Shown here in pieces: positions 45,581 through 53,794 of a DNA stretch of 64,000 nucleotides. Position 1 is the stretch's first letter. Every line of letters starts with the position of its first letter. The translations under genes and the position numbers were made by a program. Where the stretch lies: assembly GCA_963765545.1 (NCBI GenBank), contig CAVXWW010000004.1, positions 248,001-312,000 on the forward strand, read 5' to 3'. The stretch is from JARRPM01 sp963765545. Its GTDB lineage: Bacteria; Pseudomonadota; Gammaproteobacteria; Pseudomonadales; Halieaceae. The notes below the pieces were generated by a model. That model did not search any database. It saw only the letters and a program-made list of their open reading frames with translations, and had not been told where the DNA came from.

Positions 45581-46582
45581 TCAGGACGCCTGTGCAGGGG
45601 AGTCCGCGTAAAACTGGCTGTACCATTTGCGGAACTTGGCAAATGGCCCGTCGTTATCGCACAACAGCGGTTTCTCAAAATATTTCTTGTGTGACCAGAT
45701 GATCTGGTCCTCGGACATCTGTTTGCAGATATCCTTGATGATCGCATCCGCAACGCCGCCTACCTGGTCCTTGCCATCTACTTTTTTCTGAACAAACGCA
45801 TAGAACGCGCGGGAGTTTTCCTTGTCGACCGGGGTCAGGTTGGCCATCAGGATGGTTTCGCAAATACCACTGAAGCGCACCGTTGCCTGGCCGGGCCCCG
45901 TGCTGTTATTGGCGATAATCCCGACGATCTCTCCCCGGGGGGTCGCCATTTTGCTGACCAGTTTGCCGCGCCGGTAAACCCCGTCAAATTCCATAACCTC
46001 GGGGGTAGGAACATTCTGGGTGCCATGCACATAGAGAAAATGTGCTGGATCTACCGCGTTTTCGCCGATTTCCTGCATGTGGGTGTTGATGTCCCACATG
46101 TGCAATTTGAGTGCACCCCATTCGCCGTTATCCGGGGCGGCCTCTGATATGAGCTCCGGTTCGAAGTAGGGTGCCAGCCCTTCGGGGTGGTACCACACGA
46201 ATATGACCTGGTTCATTTCCCTTACGGGCCAGGGGCGGATGACCTGTTCGCCCCTGGCAATCCTGGGTGGCAGACGATTGGCGTAGGGAACATCGGTACA
46301 CTGTCCCTCACCATTGTAGGCCCAGCCGTGGAAAGGGCACACGATCGAGTCACCGATCACTGAGGCGCCGCCACCTGCGTGGTCGCGAATACCGTAACCC
46401 AGGTGGGCGCCCATATGGGGGCAGTACGCGTCCAGCACCTTTGCTTCGCCGCTTTCGGTTCGGAACAGGACCAGGTCCGTATCAAAATATCGCAGCGGCA
46501 TCGATGCCGCGATCTCCAGGTCATGGGAATAAGCTACCTGAAACCAGCCGAATGGCATGGACATGGGGATACGTTCACTCAT
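45581..46582 (-). CDS. Rieske non-heme iron oxygenase alpha subunit (KshA-like)
   Basis: The 333-residue protein has the Rieske cluster ligands CPH (Cys54, His56) and CPFH (Cys82, His85), then the mononuclear iron site NAVDPAHFLYVHG with two His and an upstream Asp. The short length and the start MPFGWFQVAYS resemble 3-ketosteroid 9-alpha-hydroxylase and related one-component-reductase oxygenases. It would hydroxylate a hydrophobic substrate with electrons from a separate reductase. The ATG at 46582 is preferred over a GTG at 46594. Confidence 0.87.
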   Translation of the reverse strand: MSERIPMSMPFGWFQVAYSHDLEIAASMPLRYFDTDLVLFRTESGEAKVLDAYCPHMGAHLGYGIRDHAGGGASVIGDSIVCPFHGWAYNGEGQCTDVPYANRLPPRIARGEQVIRPWPVREMNQVIFVWYHPEGLAPYFEPELISEAAPDNGEWGALKLHMWDINTHMQEIGENAVDPAHFLYVHGTQNVPTPEVMEFDGVYRRGKLVSKMATPRGEIVGIIANNSTGPGQATVRFSGICETILMANLTPVDKENSRAFYAFVQKKVDGKDQVGGVADAIIKDICKQMSEDQIIWSHKKYFEKPLLCDNDGPFAKFRKWYSQFYADSPAQAS

Positions 46583-46710
46583 GGTGGCGCTCACTTGTTG
46601 TAGAGGGTGGGAGTTACAATATTGTGGGGCAGCGCGGCCAGGAATGTAATGACTTGCAAAAACTGATTGCCTCGTTACCTGAGCAAATAGCTAAACCCCG
46701 GGCGGGAATC

Positions 46711-46749
46711 TGCTGCCAGCCGTTTAAACGCCAACGGTTGCCGGCAGCA
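46711..46749 (-). terminator. Hairpin downstream of the lipoprotein gene
   Basis: A TGCTGCC/GGCAGCA 7-bp stem encloses a second GCCGTT/AACGGT stem, just past the end of the minus-strand lipoprotein gene. It should form a stable hairpin in that transcript; no U-tract follows, so intrinsic termination is uncertain. Confidence 0.4.
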
Positions 46750-46759
46750 ATGGAGGAGG

Positions 46760-47440
46760 TCAGGGATCGATAAAACTCAGGTACTTCAGGTGCTCAATAC
46801 CCACGTCCGCATCTTTTCCCTTGCCACCGGGAACCCCGTCGGACCCAAGGGTATACAGTTTGAACTCCTCTGCGACGCCGCCCAGTCCACTGCGTTCATA
46901 AAGATAGGGGCGCCCCCAGGGGTCTGCCGGCACCGTTGCCAGGTATCCGCCGGTTTTAAACTTTCTCGGTAGTGGGGGGACAGTCGTGGCTGTGGCCAGC
47001 GCCTGCAGCCCCTGCGACGTGGAGGGCAGGGCAAAGTTGTCGGCCAGGTACTCGCCCAGTGCGAGGTTTACCTGCTCCAGGTCGGCTCTAACCTGGCCAA
47101 TATGGGTTTCCTTGTCCTGCAGCGGACCGATGCCCAATCGGGCATGCAGTGCAGCGGCCGGGTCACTGCTGCAGAAGATTTCCCAGTCGACGTCGGACGG
47201 CCTGCTCTCTGCATTGTCCCCCCACACGATAAAGCGGCGAAAGTCGTGGCTTGAAATCATCGGGTCAGAGTTGCGGTATTCGCCACAGACCACATCCCCC
47301 GGAAAGCTTTCGAGATTCTGAAACTGCACGCCCCGGGTTTCTGCCAGGCGGGTCATCATGAGAGCCTTCGCATGTTCTGTATTATCCGAGCAGGCGAGCA
47401 GCAGGAGACACGCGCCGGTTATCAGAGCCGATCTGACCAA
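46760..47440 (-). CDS. Lipoprotein with type II pseudopilin (GspG)-like C-terminal domain
   Basis: The 226-residue precursor has a lipobox LLLLACS with the modified Cys17, not a prepilin N-terminal methylation motif. Residues about 115-226 match the GspG C-terminal globular domain: YLADNFALPSTSQGLQAL, a PPLPR segment, DPWGRPYLYERSG, and the final GSDGVPGGKGKDAD calcium-binding-type loop. It lacks the hydrophobic pilin helix, so it cannot be assembled as a normal pseudopilin. The start is TTG with an AGGAG 7 bp upstream. The gene overlaps the end of the WS/DGAT gene by 59 bp. Confidence 0.75.
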   Translation of the reverse strand: MVRSALITGACLLLLACSDNTEHAKALMMTRLAETRGVQFQNLESFPGDVVCGEYRNSDPMISSHDFRRFIVWGDNAESRPSDVDWEIFCSSDPAAALHARLGIGPLQDKETHIGQVRADLEQVNLALGEYLADNFALPSTSQGLQALATATTVPPLPRKFKTGGYLATVPADPWGRPYLYERSGLGGVAEEFKLYTLGSDGVPGGKGKDADVGIEHLKYLSFIDP

Positions 47441-49094
47441 AGCTCTCTCCTTGTAAAATAGCTGGGTGATGAAATTCAGCAGTGCCGCGGCTTACTTGCC
47501 CGGGGCACTGCGCTTGGGTCTTGCCTTGGGTTTGACTTTGGCCCGGGCTTTGGCCTTTAGCCTGGGTGTCGCCCGTGTCCCGGTTTTTTGTCTTTGTCTT
47601 TGTCTTTGTCTTTGTCTTTGTCTTTGGGCTGGCCTTGGCAGATGCGCTGCTCACCCCCACGCTTTTGGTGGCGGTTTTGCGGCGCCGCAGTCCCGCGGCG
47701 TCCTCCAGCTCTACCAGCGACTCCTCCATGTAATCGATAAGGCGCTGGACCTGGGGGACTGATTTTCGGCAGGCCACAATACCGAAGTCGAGATTGTCGT
47801 TGTTGCTGACCAGGGTAAAGTTCATGGCACAGCCGTCCATGGGTATAGAGACCGGGTACATGCCGTCCAGGCGAGCGCCGTTCCAGTAACGCTTTTCGCG
47901 CGGCCCGGGCACGTTGGAAATGACGGTACTGAAGGCGGGGAACCGGCTGGCCAGCCCGGTGAGCTGGGTGAGTAGCAAAGGGGCCTGGCTGATGGCGGTA
48001 TAGGCCTGGATTTCGCCGCTGGACATCTGCTGCAACTGCGCCTTGGAGGCATCCATTGATTCCTTGATCTGCCTGAAGCGCTTTGCAGGGTTTCTGACGT
48101 TTGTCGCAAGGTCCGCGATAACCATGCCTATCGCATTGGCGGAGTCGGTATCGCCCGCCGCTCGCAGGGAGACCGGCGCCATGGCTTTGAGTGAGATCTT
48201 GGGCAGATCGCGCTGCTCCTGCAGGTGTTTACGCAATGCCCCCGAGCACATGGCCATGACTGCGTCGTTAAGGGTGCCGTCATAGGCCCGCCCCATGGCG
48301 CGCACCCGCTCAAACGGCCAGGATTGTGCAACAAACCGGCGCGCGCCTGTAATCTGGGTGCTCACGCTGGTTTTTGGGATTTTGTGGAAGGGTACGGACA
48401 TTGTCTTGTTGCGTCCCAGCCAGACGTTGGCGGATTCCCGCAACGCTTTCGCCACATTGACGGTACCGCCGAGTTGATCCCTGAATGCCTCTATGACTGC
48501 CTTGACTTCTGCATCCTTTGGTCGTTGATTCTGGGCGGATTTACTGGCAAGTTCTGCCTTGTAGATCTCATACGCCTCTCTGGATAGGGGGGAAATTTTC
48601 ACCTTGCTGCGGGCATTGGTTGAATACATGCTGCTCATCAGGTGCATGGACCCCACACCGTCGATGGCGCAGTGATGAGCCTTGAAATAGGTGGCAAACT
48701 GGCGGTTGGGCAGGCCTTCGATCAGGTGGATTTCCCACAGTGGGCGCGAGCGATCCAGCAATGTGCTGTGCAGCCTGGAGATGAGTGCAAACAGTTCGCG
48801 GTAACGGCCCGGTTTGGGCAGGGCGGAATGGCGGATATGGTATTCCATGTCCATTTCGTCATCCTCTTCCCAGAAGATATTGCCCGCCACACCCAGTCGC
48901 CCCATTTTCAGCTTTTCTCCGAAGGGGCGTCGCAGTTCGCCGTCGTAGCGAAGAATATTACCCAGGTTGGCCAGGAAGGTGGTGTCGTCGACATCCTTTG
49001 GAAGGGTGAACAGGTTGAGGCCACCCACGTGCATAGGCGTTCTGCGTGATTCGGACAGCAGGAAAAAGGCATCGGTAAGTGGCATTCTGCGCAT
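47382..49094 (-). CDS. Wax ester synthase/diacylglycerol acyltransferase (WS/DGAT)
   Basis: The 570-residue protein has the WS/DGAT signature: PLTDAFFLLSESRRTPMHVGG at the start, the catalytic HHxxxDG as HHCAIDG, and a PGPREKRYWNGARL segment. It joins acyl-CoA to alcohol or diacylglycerol to store wax ester or triacylglycerol. The ATG at 49094 has a CAGGAG site. The last about 100 residues are a low-complexity basic/Gln-rich tail containing a Lys-Thr repeat, and the frame runs 59 bp into the next gene before stopping. The tail has no known function. Confidence 0.9.
   Translation of the reverse strand: MRRMPLTDAFFLLSESRRTPMHVGGLNLFTLPKDVDDTTFLANLGNILRYDGELRRPFGEKLKMGRLGVAGNIFWEEDDEMDMEYHIRHSALPKPGRYRELFALISRLHSTLLDRSRPLWEIHLIEGLPNRQFATYFKAHHCAIDGVGSMHLMSSMYSTNARSKVKISPLSREAYEIYKAELASKSAQNQRPKDAEVKAVIEAFRDQLGGTVNVAKALRESANVWLGRNKTMSVPFHKIPKTSVSTQITGARRFVAQSWPFERVRAMGRAYDGTLNDAVMAMCSGALRKHLQEQRDLPKISLKAMAPVSLRAAGDTDSANAIGMVIADLATNVRNPAKRFRQIKESMDASKAQLQQMSSGEIQAYTAISQAPLLLTQLTGLASRFPAFSTVISNVPGPREKRYWNGARLDGMYPVSIPMDGCAMNFTLVSNNDNLDFGIVACRKSVPQVQRLIDYMEESLVELEDAAGLRRRKTATKSVGVSSASAKASPKTKTKTKTKTKTKNRDTGDTQAKGQSPGQSQTQGKTQAQCPGQVSRGTAEFHHPAILQGESFGQIGSDNRRVSPAARLLG
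47589..47624 (-). repeat. Hexanucleotide tandem repeat (six copies) inside the WS/DGAT gene
   Basis: Six perfect copies of AAGACA (read on the minus strand) encode an alternating Lys-Thr run near residue 495. The period is a multiple of three, so copy-number change would lengthen or shorten the tail without shifting the frame. Confidence 0.9.
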
Positions 49095-49329
49095 GGGCAA
49101 GACTCCTGTAATTATAAAAATAAGAGTGCTGATAAGGGTCCTAGAATAGACCAATCATAATGCTGAGTGAAATAGTTACTGTCAGTGGGGCTCTGGCATG
49201 ACTATTTATGCCGACCAACCGGAAGCGCGAGACGCTTTCCTACATAATTGCCGCGGTAGTTCGGGTAGTCTTCGAGAAGCTGTCGGGGGCTGTAGTTCAG
49301 AGGCTTATTGAAACAGGAGTGAGCGGCAG

Positions 49330-50082
49330 ATGGTTTTGGAAGGCAAAGTAGCACTGGTCACTGGCGCGGGGCAGGGAGTTGGCCAGGGAATCGCTCTGGC
49401 GCTGGCTGCTGCCGGTGCGCGTGTGGCTGTCACGGGACGTACCGAAGCAAAACTGGAGGCCACCTGTGATCTTATAAAATCGCGCGGTGGAGACGCGCTG
49501 CCGGTGGTATGCGACGTGAAGTCGCCCGATTCGCTGGAACGCTGCGTATCCGCGGTGGTAGCACACTACAAGGGGCTGAACATTCTGGTAAACAACGCGC
49601 AGGAGGTGCCGCTTGGTACACTGCAGCAGGTGACAGACCAGGCATTTGCCGCCGGGTGGGAGTCAGGCCCACTGGCAGTGTTTCGGGCGATGAAGCTCTG
49701 TTATCCCCACCTCAAGGGTGATGGTTGCATCATCAATCTCGCCAGTTCCTCTGCCAAGCGCTGGGATATGACGGGTTATGGTGCCTATGCGGCAACCAAG
49801 GAGGCCATTCGCTCGCTGACCAGGGCCGCTGCCTGTGAGTGGGGGATGGACGGCATCCGTACTAATGCGATACTCCCCCTGGCCAGTTCGCCCGGCATGG
49901 CCTGGTGGATGGAGCACAAAGCGGATGAGGCTGAAGCGTTCGTTGCCAGCATACCCCAGGGGCGAGTCGGGGACTGCGAGCAGGATATCGGACGCTTTGT
50001 CGTTTTGTTATGCAGCGCTGACTCGGCCTACGTGAATGGGCAGAGTATCGCCGTGGATGGTGGTCAGGCCCTGATGGGTTGA
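49330..50082 (+). CDS. SDR-family NAD(P)-dependent oxidoreductase
   Basis: The 250-residue classical SDR has the TGAGQGVGQG nucleotide loop, NNAQ, catalytic Ser in NLASSSAKR and YAATK (Tyr and Lys intact). The GQSIAVDGGQALMG end is typical. It would oxidise or reduce a hydroxyl/keto group. It is divergent from WS/DGAT and precedes an extended-SDR gene in the same direction (46 bp gap), which suggests a shared pathway. Confidence 0.9.
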   Translation: MVLEGKVALVTGAGQGVGQGIALALAAAGARVAVTGRTEAKLEATCDLIKSRGGDALPVVCDVKSPDSLERCVSAVVAHYKGLNILVNNAQEVPLGTLQQVTDQAFAAGWESGPLAVFRAMKLCYPHLKGDGCIINLASSSAKRWDMTGYGAYAATKEAIRSLTRAAACEWGMDGIRTNAILPLASSPGMAWWMEHKADEAEAFVASIPQGRVGDCEQDIGRFVVLLCSADSAYVNGQSIAVDGGQALMG

Positions 50083-50128
50083 CGCCGGCTCGCGCTGTGC
50101 AGGGTGTTTTGAATTTGAGGTATCAGAT

Positions 50129-51148
50129 ATGCGCGTCATGATTACCGGGGCCACCGGGTTCGTGGGCTACCATACCGCTGAGGCTCTGCTCGCGGCCGGC
50201 CACGAGGTCAGTCTGCTGGTGCGCAGTGAGAGCAAGATGCAGCGACTGTTCGGCCAGGGCCGGATCAGGCAGTTCACTACCGGCGACATTACCGATGCCG
50301 GTCAGGTGCGACGCGCCCTGGCGGGTTGTGACGCCGTGGTGCATTCGGCCGCTATGGTCTCCACGCATGCCACAGACGCTGACGCGGTTTACCGCACCAA
50401 TGTCGACGGTACCTCCACGGTAATGCAGGCGGCATTGGACGAGGGCGTGGCAAGCATTATCCATGTGTCCAGCGTTACTGCCTTGTATGATCCTGAGGCA
50501 GCGGTACTCGACGAGAATTCGCCGCCGGGGGCAGGCGCGACCGGCTACGGGCGCTCAAAGGTGGCCTGTGAAAACCATGTCAGGCGTCTGCAGGCCGCCG
50601 GAGCACCTATCAGTATCAGCTACCCGGCGACCGTGATCGGGCCGGATGACCCGGGCCTTACCGAAGCCCATATAGGCTTGCGTACCTACCTGCAACAGTT
50701 TGTACCGCTGATGCCCTCGGGTACACAGTATGTGGACGTGCGCGATATCGCTGCGGTGCACCTGCAGCTGCTGGAGCGGCCGGAGCTGGCCGGGAGGTAC
50801 ATACTGGGGGGACATTACCTGCCGTGGCGAGAGCACGGGGGCCTGCTGCGCCGGGTGACAGGCAGGAAGCCGCTGGAGGTGCGGCTCAATCCGGCACTGA
50901 TGCGCCTGGCAGGCCGCTTGTGCGATCGCATCGGTGGTTATGTAAAACTGGAACTGCCCCTCACGGAAGAGGGTCTCTCCTATGCGACCCACTGGGTGCT
51001 TATGGACAATCGCAGTGTGGAGGAGGGGCTCGGATTCCGGTTTCGGCCGATAGAAGAGTCTTTTCGCGATGCCATCAACTGGTTATACAAGGCCGGCTAT
51101 ATTACTGCGGGCCAGGCGGGTGACGCCGCTGCCCGGAGGCCTGGCTGA
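50129..51148 (+). CDS. Extended SDR, NAD-dependent epimerase/3-beta-HSD-like
   Basis: The 339-residue protein has ITGATGFVGYHTAEAL (Rossmann), HSAAMVS, HVSSV and the YGRSK catalytic pair, followed by a C-terminal substrate domain. It resembles the dihydroflavonol reductase/3-beta-hydroxysteroid dehydrogenase-like extended SDRs. A role with sterol-like or other hydroxylated lipids is plausible given the neighbours. It has no signal peptide. Confidence 0.86.
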   Translation: MRVMITGATGFVGYHTAEALLAAGHEVSLLVRSESKMQRLFGQGRIRQFTTGDITDAGQVRRALAGCDAVVHSAAMVSTHATDADAVYRTNVDGTSTVMQAALDEGVASIIHVSSVTALYDPEAAVLDENSPPGAGATGYGRSKVACENHVRRLQAAGAPISISYPATVIGPDDPGLTEAHIGLRTYLQQFVPLMPSGTQYVDVRDIAAVHLQLLERPELAGRYILGGHYLPWREHGGLLRRVTGRKPLEVRLNPALMRLAGRLCDRIGGYVKLELPLTEEGLSYATHWVLMDNRSVEEGLGFRFRPIEESFRDAINWLYKAGYITAGQAGDAAARRPG

Positions 51149-51334
51149 GTCACCGACAGGCTACTGTGCGAGTAGTAGTCCTGGCCAGAGACCACTCGTG
51201 CGTAGGAAATATCTTGCCCGGGTTTGCCCGAGGGCGGGTTTGCCGGCCGAAATTTGTTTCAAATCAATAGCGCTCCCTTGTTGTTCCTTTATAGTTAAGT
51301 GGTATCATGAGAGCATAACGGATAAGGATTTCGC

Positions 51335-51442
51335 GTGGTATCCAGCCCGCTGCAAGAACGACAGACCAACCTCCGGAAAGCCAACAGGCCATTTACCGAC
51401 TCCCGCGCGCGGGCTTTTCGTGTGGTTGGTGCATGCGGTTGA
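51335..51442 (+). CDS. Possible micro-ORF (35 aa)
   Basis: A GTG start is preceded by AAGGA with 6-bp spacing; the product is short and basic (several Arg, no hydrophobic segment). A TTGTTC/TATCAT pair (51281-51308, 16-bp spacer) could drive it. A GC palindrome with a T-run inside the ORF argues against it. No homology is recognised, so this is speculative. Confidence 0.22.
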   Translation: MVSSPLQERQTNLRKANRPFTDSRARAFRVVGACG

Positions 51443-51634
51443 TTGTCCCTGCGAAGGGTGGCAGCATTGGCATCCGCCGGTTTGGGTGATTCAGGGTGAA
51501 AATATTTGGTAAGAGTTGGCTAAATTATTAATTTCCATGGCTTATTCCCGCAATGGTATTTATCTTGGGAGTCAGAATAACAGCTGTATCACGGTGGCCT
51601 GTGTCATCGCATGTATAACAAGGCGGAAGGCCGC

Positions 51635-51662
51635 CTGACAAAGTTTCAAACCTAACTATACT
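51635..51662 (+). promoter_or_regulatory. Sigma70-type promoter for the DUF1302 gene
   Basis: CTGACA (51635-51640) and TATACT (51657-51662) are 16 bp apart, close to consensus. Transcription would begin around 51669, giving a very short leader that holds the AGAGGGAAG ribosome site before the ATG at 51685. Confidence 0.6.
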
Positions 51663-51684
51663 AAAATGCTCAGAGGGAAGTCTC

Positions 51685-53448
51685 ATGAAGAAAAAAGCGC
51701 TCGCATTGTCCGTACTCGCTGCAGTTAGTTCGCAGGTCGGGGCGTTCCAGTTAGACACCCCGGATGACTGGAAAATCCGTTGGGACACCCAATTTAAAGG
51801 TAACCTGCAGTCTCGCCTCGATGCCTCCAAGCGCAGCGTGGTCGACCCTACAAAGTTCGCCAATGCCCGCATCGCAGATGACTCTGATTTCTCGGTTGAC
51901 CGCACAAGCGGCGGCATCAGCAGCGCGCGTATCGACATTCGTTCGGAACTCGACGTAATCTGGAAGCAGGACTTTGGCTTCCGTATCAGCGGCGCCGGTT
52001 GGTACGATGCCGCCTACGAAGACAGCGATAACCCCGAGAGTGGCACGCTGCCCAGCACCGGCGGTCTCGCTTACGATTACTCCTGGGCCGGCCTCACTTA
52101 CAAGCCCGGTGAGTACAGCGATGAGGCTGAGGACCTGAGCTTGCTCGGGGGCGAACTGCTGGACGCATTTGTTTTCGGCAACTGGTTCATAGGCGACACG
52201 GCGCTTGGGGTCAGAGCGGGCCGCCATACGATTTTCTGGGGTCAGAGCCTGCTGGCTACCGGTGCCATCACGGGTATTGCCGGCTCCATGACTGCGCTTG
52301 ACTCGAGCAAGGGTCTTTCTGTCCCGGGGACGGAAGCGCAGGAACTGTTCATGCCGTCTACCAAGATCTCCACGGTATTCCAGGCGACCGACAACCTGAC
52401 CTTGAATGCCTACTATGAATTCGAACACCGGGTAAACCGCAACCCGGAAACCGGAACCTTTTTCAGCCCGGTGGAAGTGCTCACCGAGAACAGTGAGTGT
52501 TTTGTGTTGGCCGCGGGAGTTAACGGCGGACCCAGAACCTGTTTCAAAGTCAGGGACAACAAGATCGAGGACTCCGGTGAATTCGGTTTCAACCTTCAGT
52601 ACACCATCGAGCCCTGGAACCTGGAAACCTCCTGGGTCTATATCAACGGTTCCGACCGCACCGTTGCCGGTGTATACGGCACTTTTGGCGGTGTGGACCC
52701 CGAAATCGTCGCCAAGTATGCCAGGCCATGGGATGAAGGCGGCGCCAATGCCAACATCGCGGGTGAGTGGGGTTGGGTGTTCAAGAAAAACGTCGAAACC
52801 TTCGGCCTGGCTCTGTCCAAGCAGATGTTCGATATCAGCTTCGGCATGGATATCGTCTTTCGGAAAGATGCGGGTCTGAACCCGAACTTCACCGCAGGAC
52901 TTACCCAGCGTCCTGGCGCGACCCCGGCCGATTTCAGCGCCGATGAAGATGACTACCCCGGCGCGACCGGTGATGTCTGGGGCGTGGTGGTTAACGGTGT
53001 GGGTTTCCTCAACGGCGATTGGGGCCTGTGGGATGGCGGCAGCTGGATTCTGGAATACACCACCAGCTGGCTGGATGACTACTCTGACGCAAACTACGGT
53101 GGAACCAAGGCGTATTCCGAGCAGTTCGCGAACCCCCTCATTCACAAGAATCGCGTTACCAGCCAGGTTGCGGCGGTATTTCGCCCAACCTGGTATCAGG
53201 TCTTTCCCGGTTGGGACATGACGCTTCCGGCGTCGATCTCCTACGGTATCGACGGGGAGCAGCCTCCCCAGGGCTCTGTTGTGCATGAGGAGTTGGGTAA
53301 CGGCAGTCTGGGTGTCGCGTTCCTGGTGAATGAGCAGTGGTCATATGAGGCCAGGTACAATTTCTACTTCGGTCCCACGGCAAATGGTACTACCGGCCCG
53401 CTTAATGACCGCGATAACATTTCCCTGACGGTGAAAAGGACCTTCTAG
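51685..53448 (+). CDS. DUF1302-family outer-membrane protein
   Basis: The 587-residue precursor has a signal peptide (residues 1-20) and the DUF1302 pattern: a FQLDTPDDWKIRWDTQFKGN start, an RVGRH-like RAGRHTIFWGQSLLATGAITGIAGSM segment and many amphipathic strands, ending in LTVKRTF with the C-terminal Phe of barrels. DUF1302 proteins are abundant outer-membrane proteins in lipid- and steroid-using bacteria and usually lie beside an MMPL transporter and a YCF48-like protein, as here. Substrate specificity is unknown. Confidence 0.88.
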   Translation: MKKKALALSVLAAVSSQVGAFQLDTPDDWKIRWDTQFKGNLQSRLDASKRSVVDPTKFANARIADDSDFSVDRTSGGISSARIDIRSELDVIWKQDFGFRISGAGWYDAAYEDSDNPESGTLPSTGGLAYDYSWAGLTYKPGEYSDEAEDLSLLGGELLDAFVFGNWFIGDTALGVRAGRHTIFWGQSLLATGAITGIAGSMTALDSSKGLSVPGTEAQELFMPSTKISTVFQATDNLTLNAYYEFEHRVNRNPETGTFFSPVEVLTENSECFVLAAGVNGGPRTCFKVRDNKIEDSGEFGFNLQYTIEPWNLETSWVYINGSDRTVAGVYGTFGGVDPEIVAKYARPWDEGGANANIAGEWGWVFKKNVETFGLALSKQMFDISFGMDIVFRKDAGLNPNFTAGLTQRPGATPADFSADEDDYPGATGDVWGVVVNGVGFLNGDWGLWDGGSWILEYTTSWLDDYSDANYGGTKAYSEQFANPLIHKNRVTSQVAAVFRPTWYQVFPGWDMTLPASISYGIDGEQPPQGSVVHEELGNGSLGVAFLVNEQWSYEARYNFYFGPTANGTTGPLNDRDNISLTVKRTF

Positions 53449-53507
53449 GAAAGAAGTGGCGCCTGCCTCAGTTGCATCTGCTGGCAGGGGCCGTCGAACT
53501 GGCTGCT

Positions 53508-53537
53508 AACAGGCGCCAACAGGCGCCAACAGGCGCC
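53508..53537. repeat. Triple 10-bp tandem repeat with GGCGCC palindromes
   Basis: AACAGGCGCC occurs three times without interruption. Each unit contains the palindrome GGCGCC, so three palindromes are spaced 10 bp, about one helical turn. The spacing would place any bound protein on one face of DNA. Confidence 0.85.
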
Positions 53538-53557
53538 GAAATGGCGGGTAATAGCGA

Positions 53558-53590
53558 TGGTGTCACTCGGGCAACACTGCGATGACACCA
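53558..53590. repeat. 8-bp inverted repeat
   Basis: TGGTGTCA (53558-53565) and TGACACCA (53583-53590) flank a 17-nt loop, downstream of the decamer repeats and upstream of the YCF48-like gene. It could be an operator or an RNA hairpin. Confidence 0.45.
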
Positions 53591-53794
53591 CTGCTAATGG
53601 CGCCCTTGCGCAAGACCTGTGATTACCGGCTTGCGCGATGGTGTGAATGTGGAGAATAGAGAAAACCGGTTTGCGGAGTGCGCTTGTTCGCCCGGGTGAA
53701 GGCGCAACCCCGGCTCTGAAAAGTGTTCGATGCATTTCGGGCGCGGATGGCGCCTCCGTCGATTACATTAGAATAAACAAGTGGAAACAATATC

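Larger units (their letters stand above)
51149..51684. other. Intergenic region (536 bp) upstream of DUF1302 gene
   Basis: The largest gap in the window. It holds a good promoter near its end (51635-51662) and a second candidate promoter (51281-51308) followed by an SD-like AAGGA and a 35-codon ORF (51335-51442). A short GC palindrome with CTTTTC lies at 51402-51418. The rest shows nothing I can support. Confidence 0.45.
53449..53794. other. Intergenic region (346 bp) with repeats
   Basis: Lies between the DUF1302 and YCF48-like genes. A CCTGCC/GGCAGG stem at 53462-53488 may fold at the end of the DUF1302 transcript. Three 10-bp tandem copies (53508-53537) and an 8-bp dyad (53558-53590) follow. 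No T-run or strong promoter is seen near the next ATG. Confidence 0.5.

Noticed and set aside
47382..47440. Frameshift at the end of WS/DGAT
   Set aside because: The catalytic domain is intact and ends well before the repeat; the overlap can be explained by a long low-complexity tail without invoking an error.
51402..51418. Intrinsic terminator at a GC palindrome with CTTTTC
   Set aside because: Only a 4-bp stem is possible once a loop is allowed, and the T-run is four bases; too weak to call.
51751..53286. 511-codon open frame on the minus strand
   Set aside because: It lies entirely antisense inside the DUF1302 gene, which has a signal peptide, promoter and barrel pattern. The antisense product shows no family motif; long shadow frames are expected in GC-rich genes.
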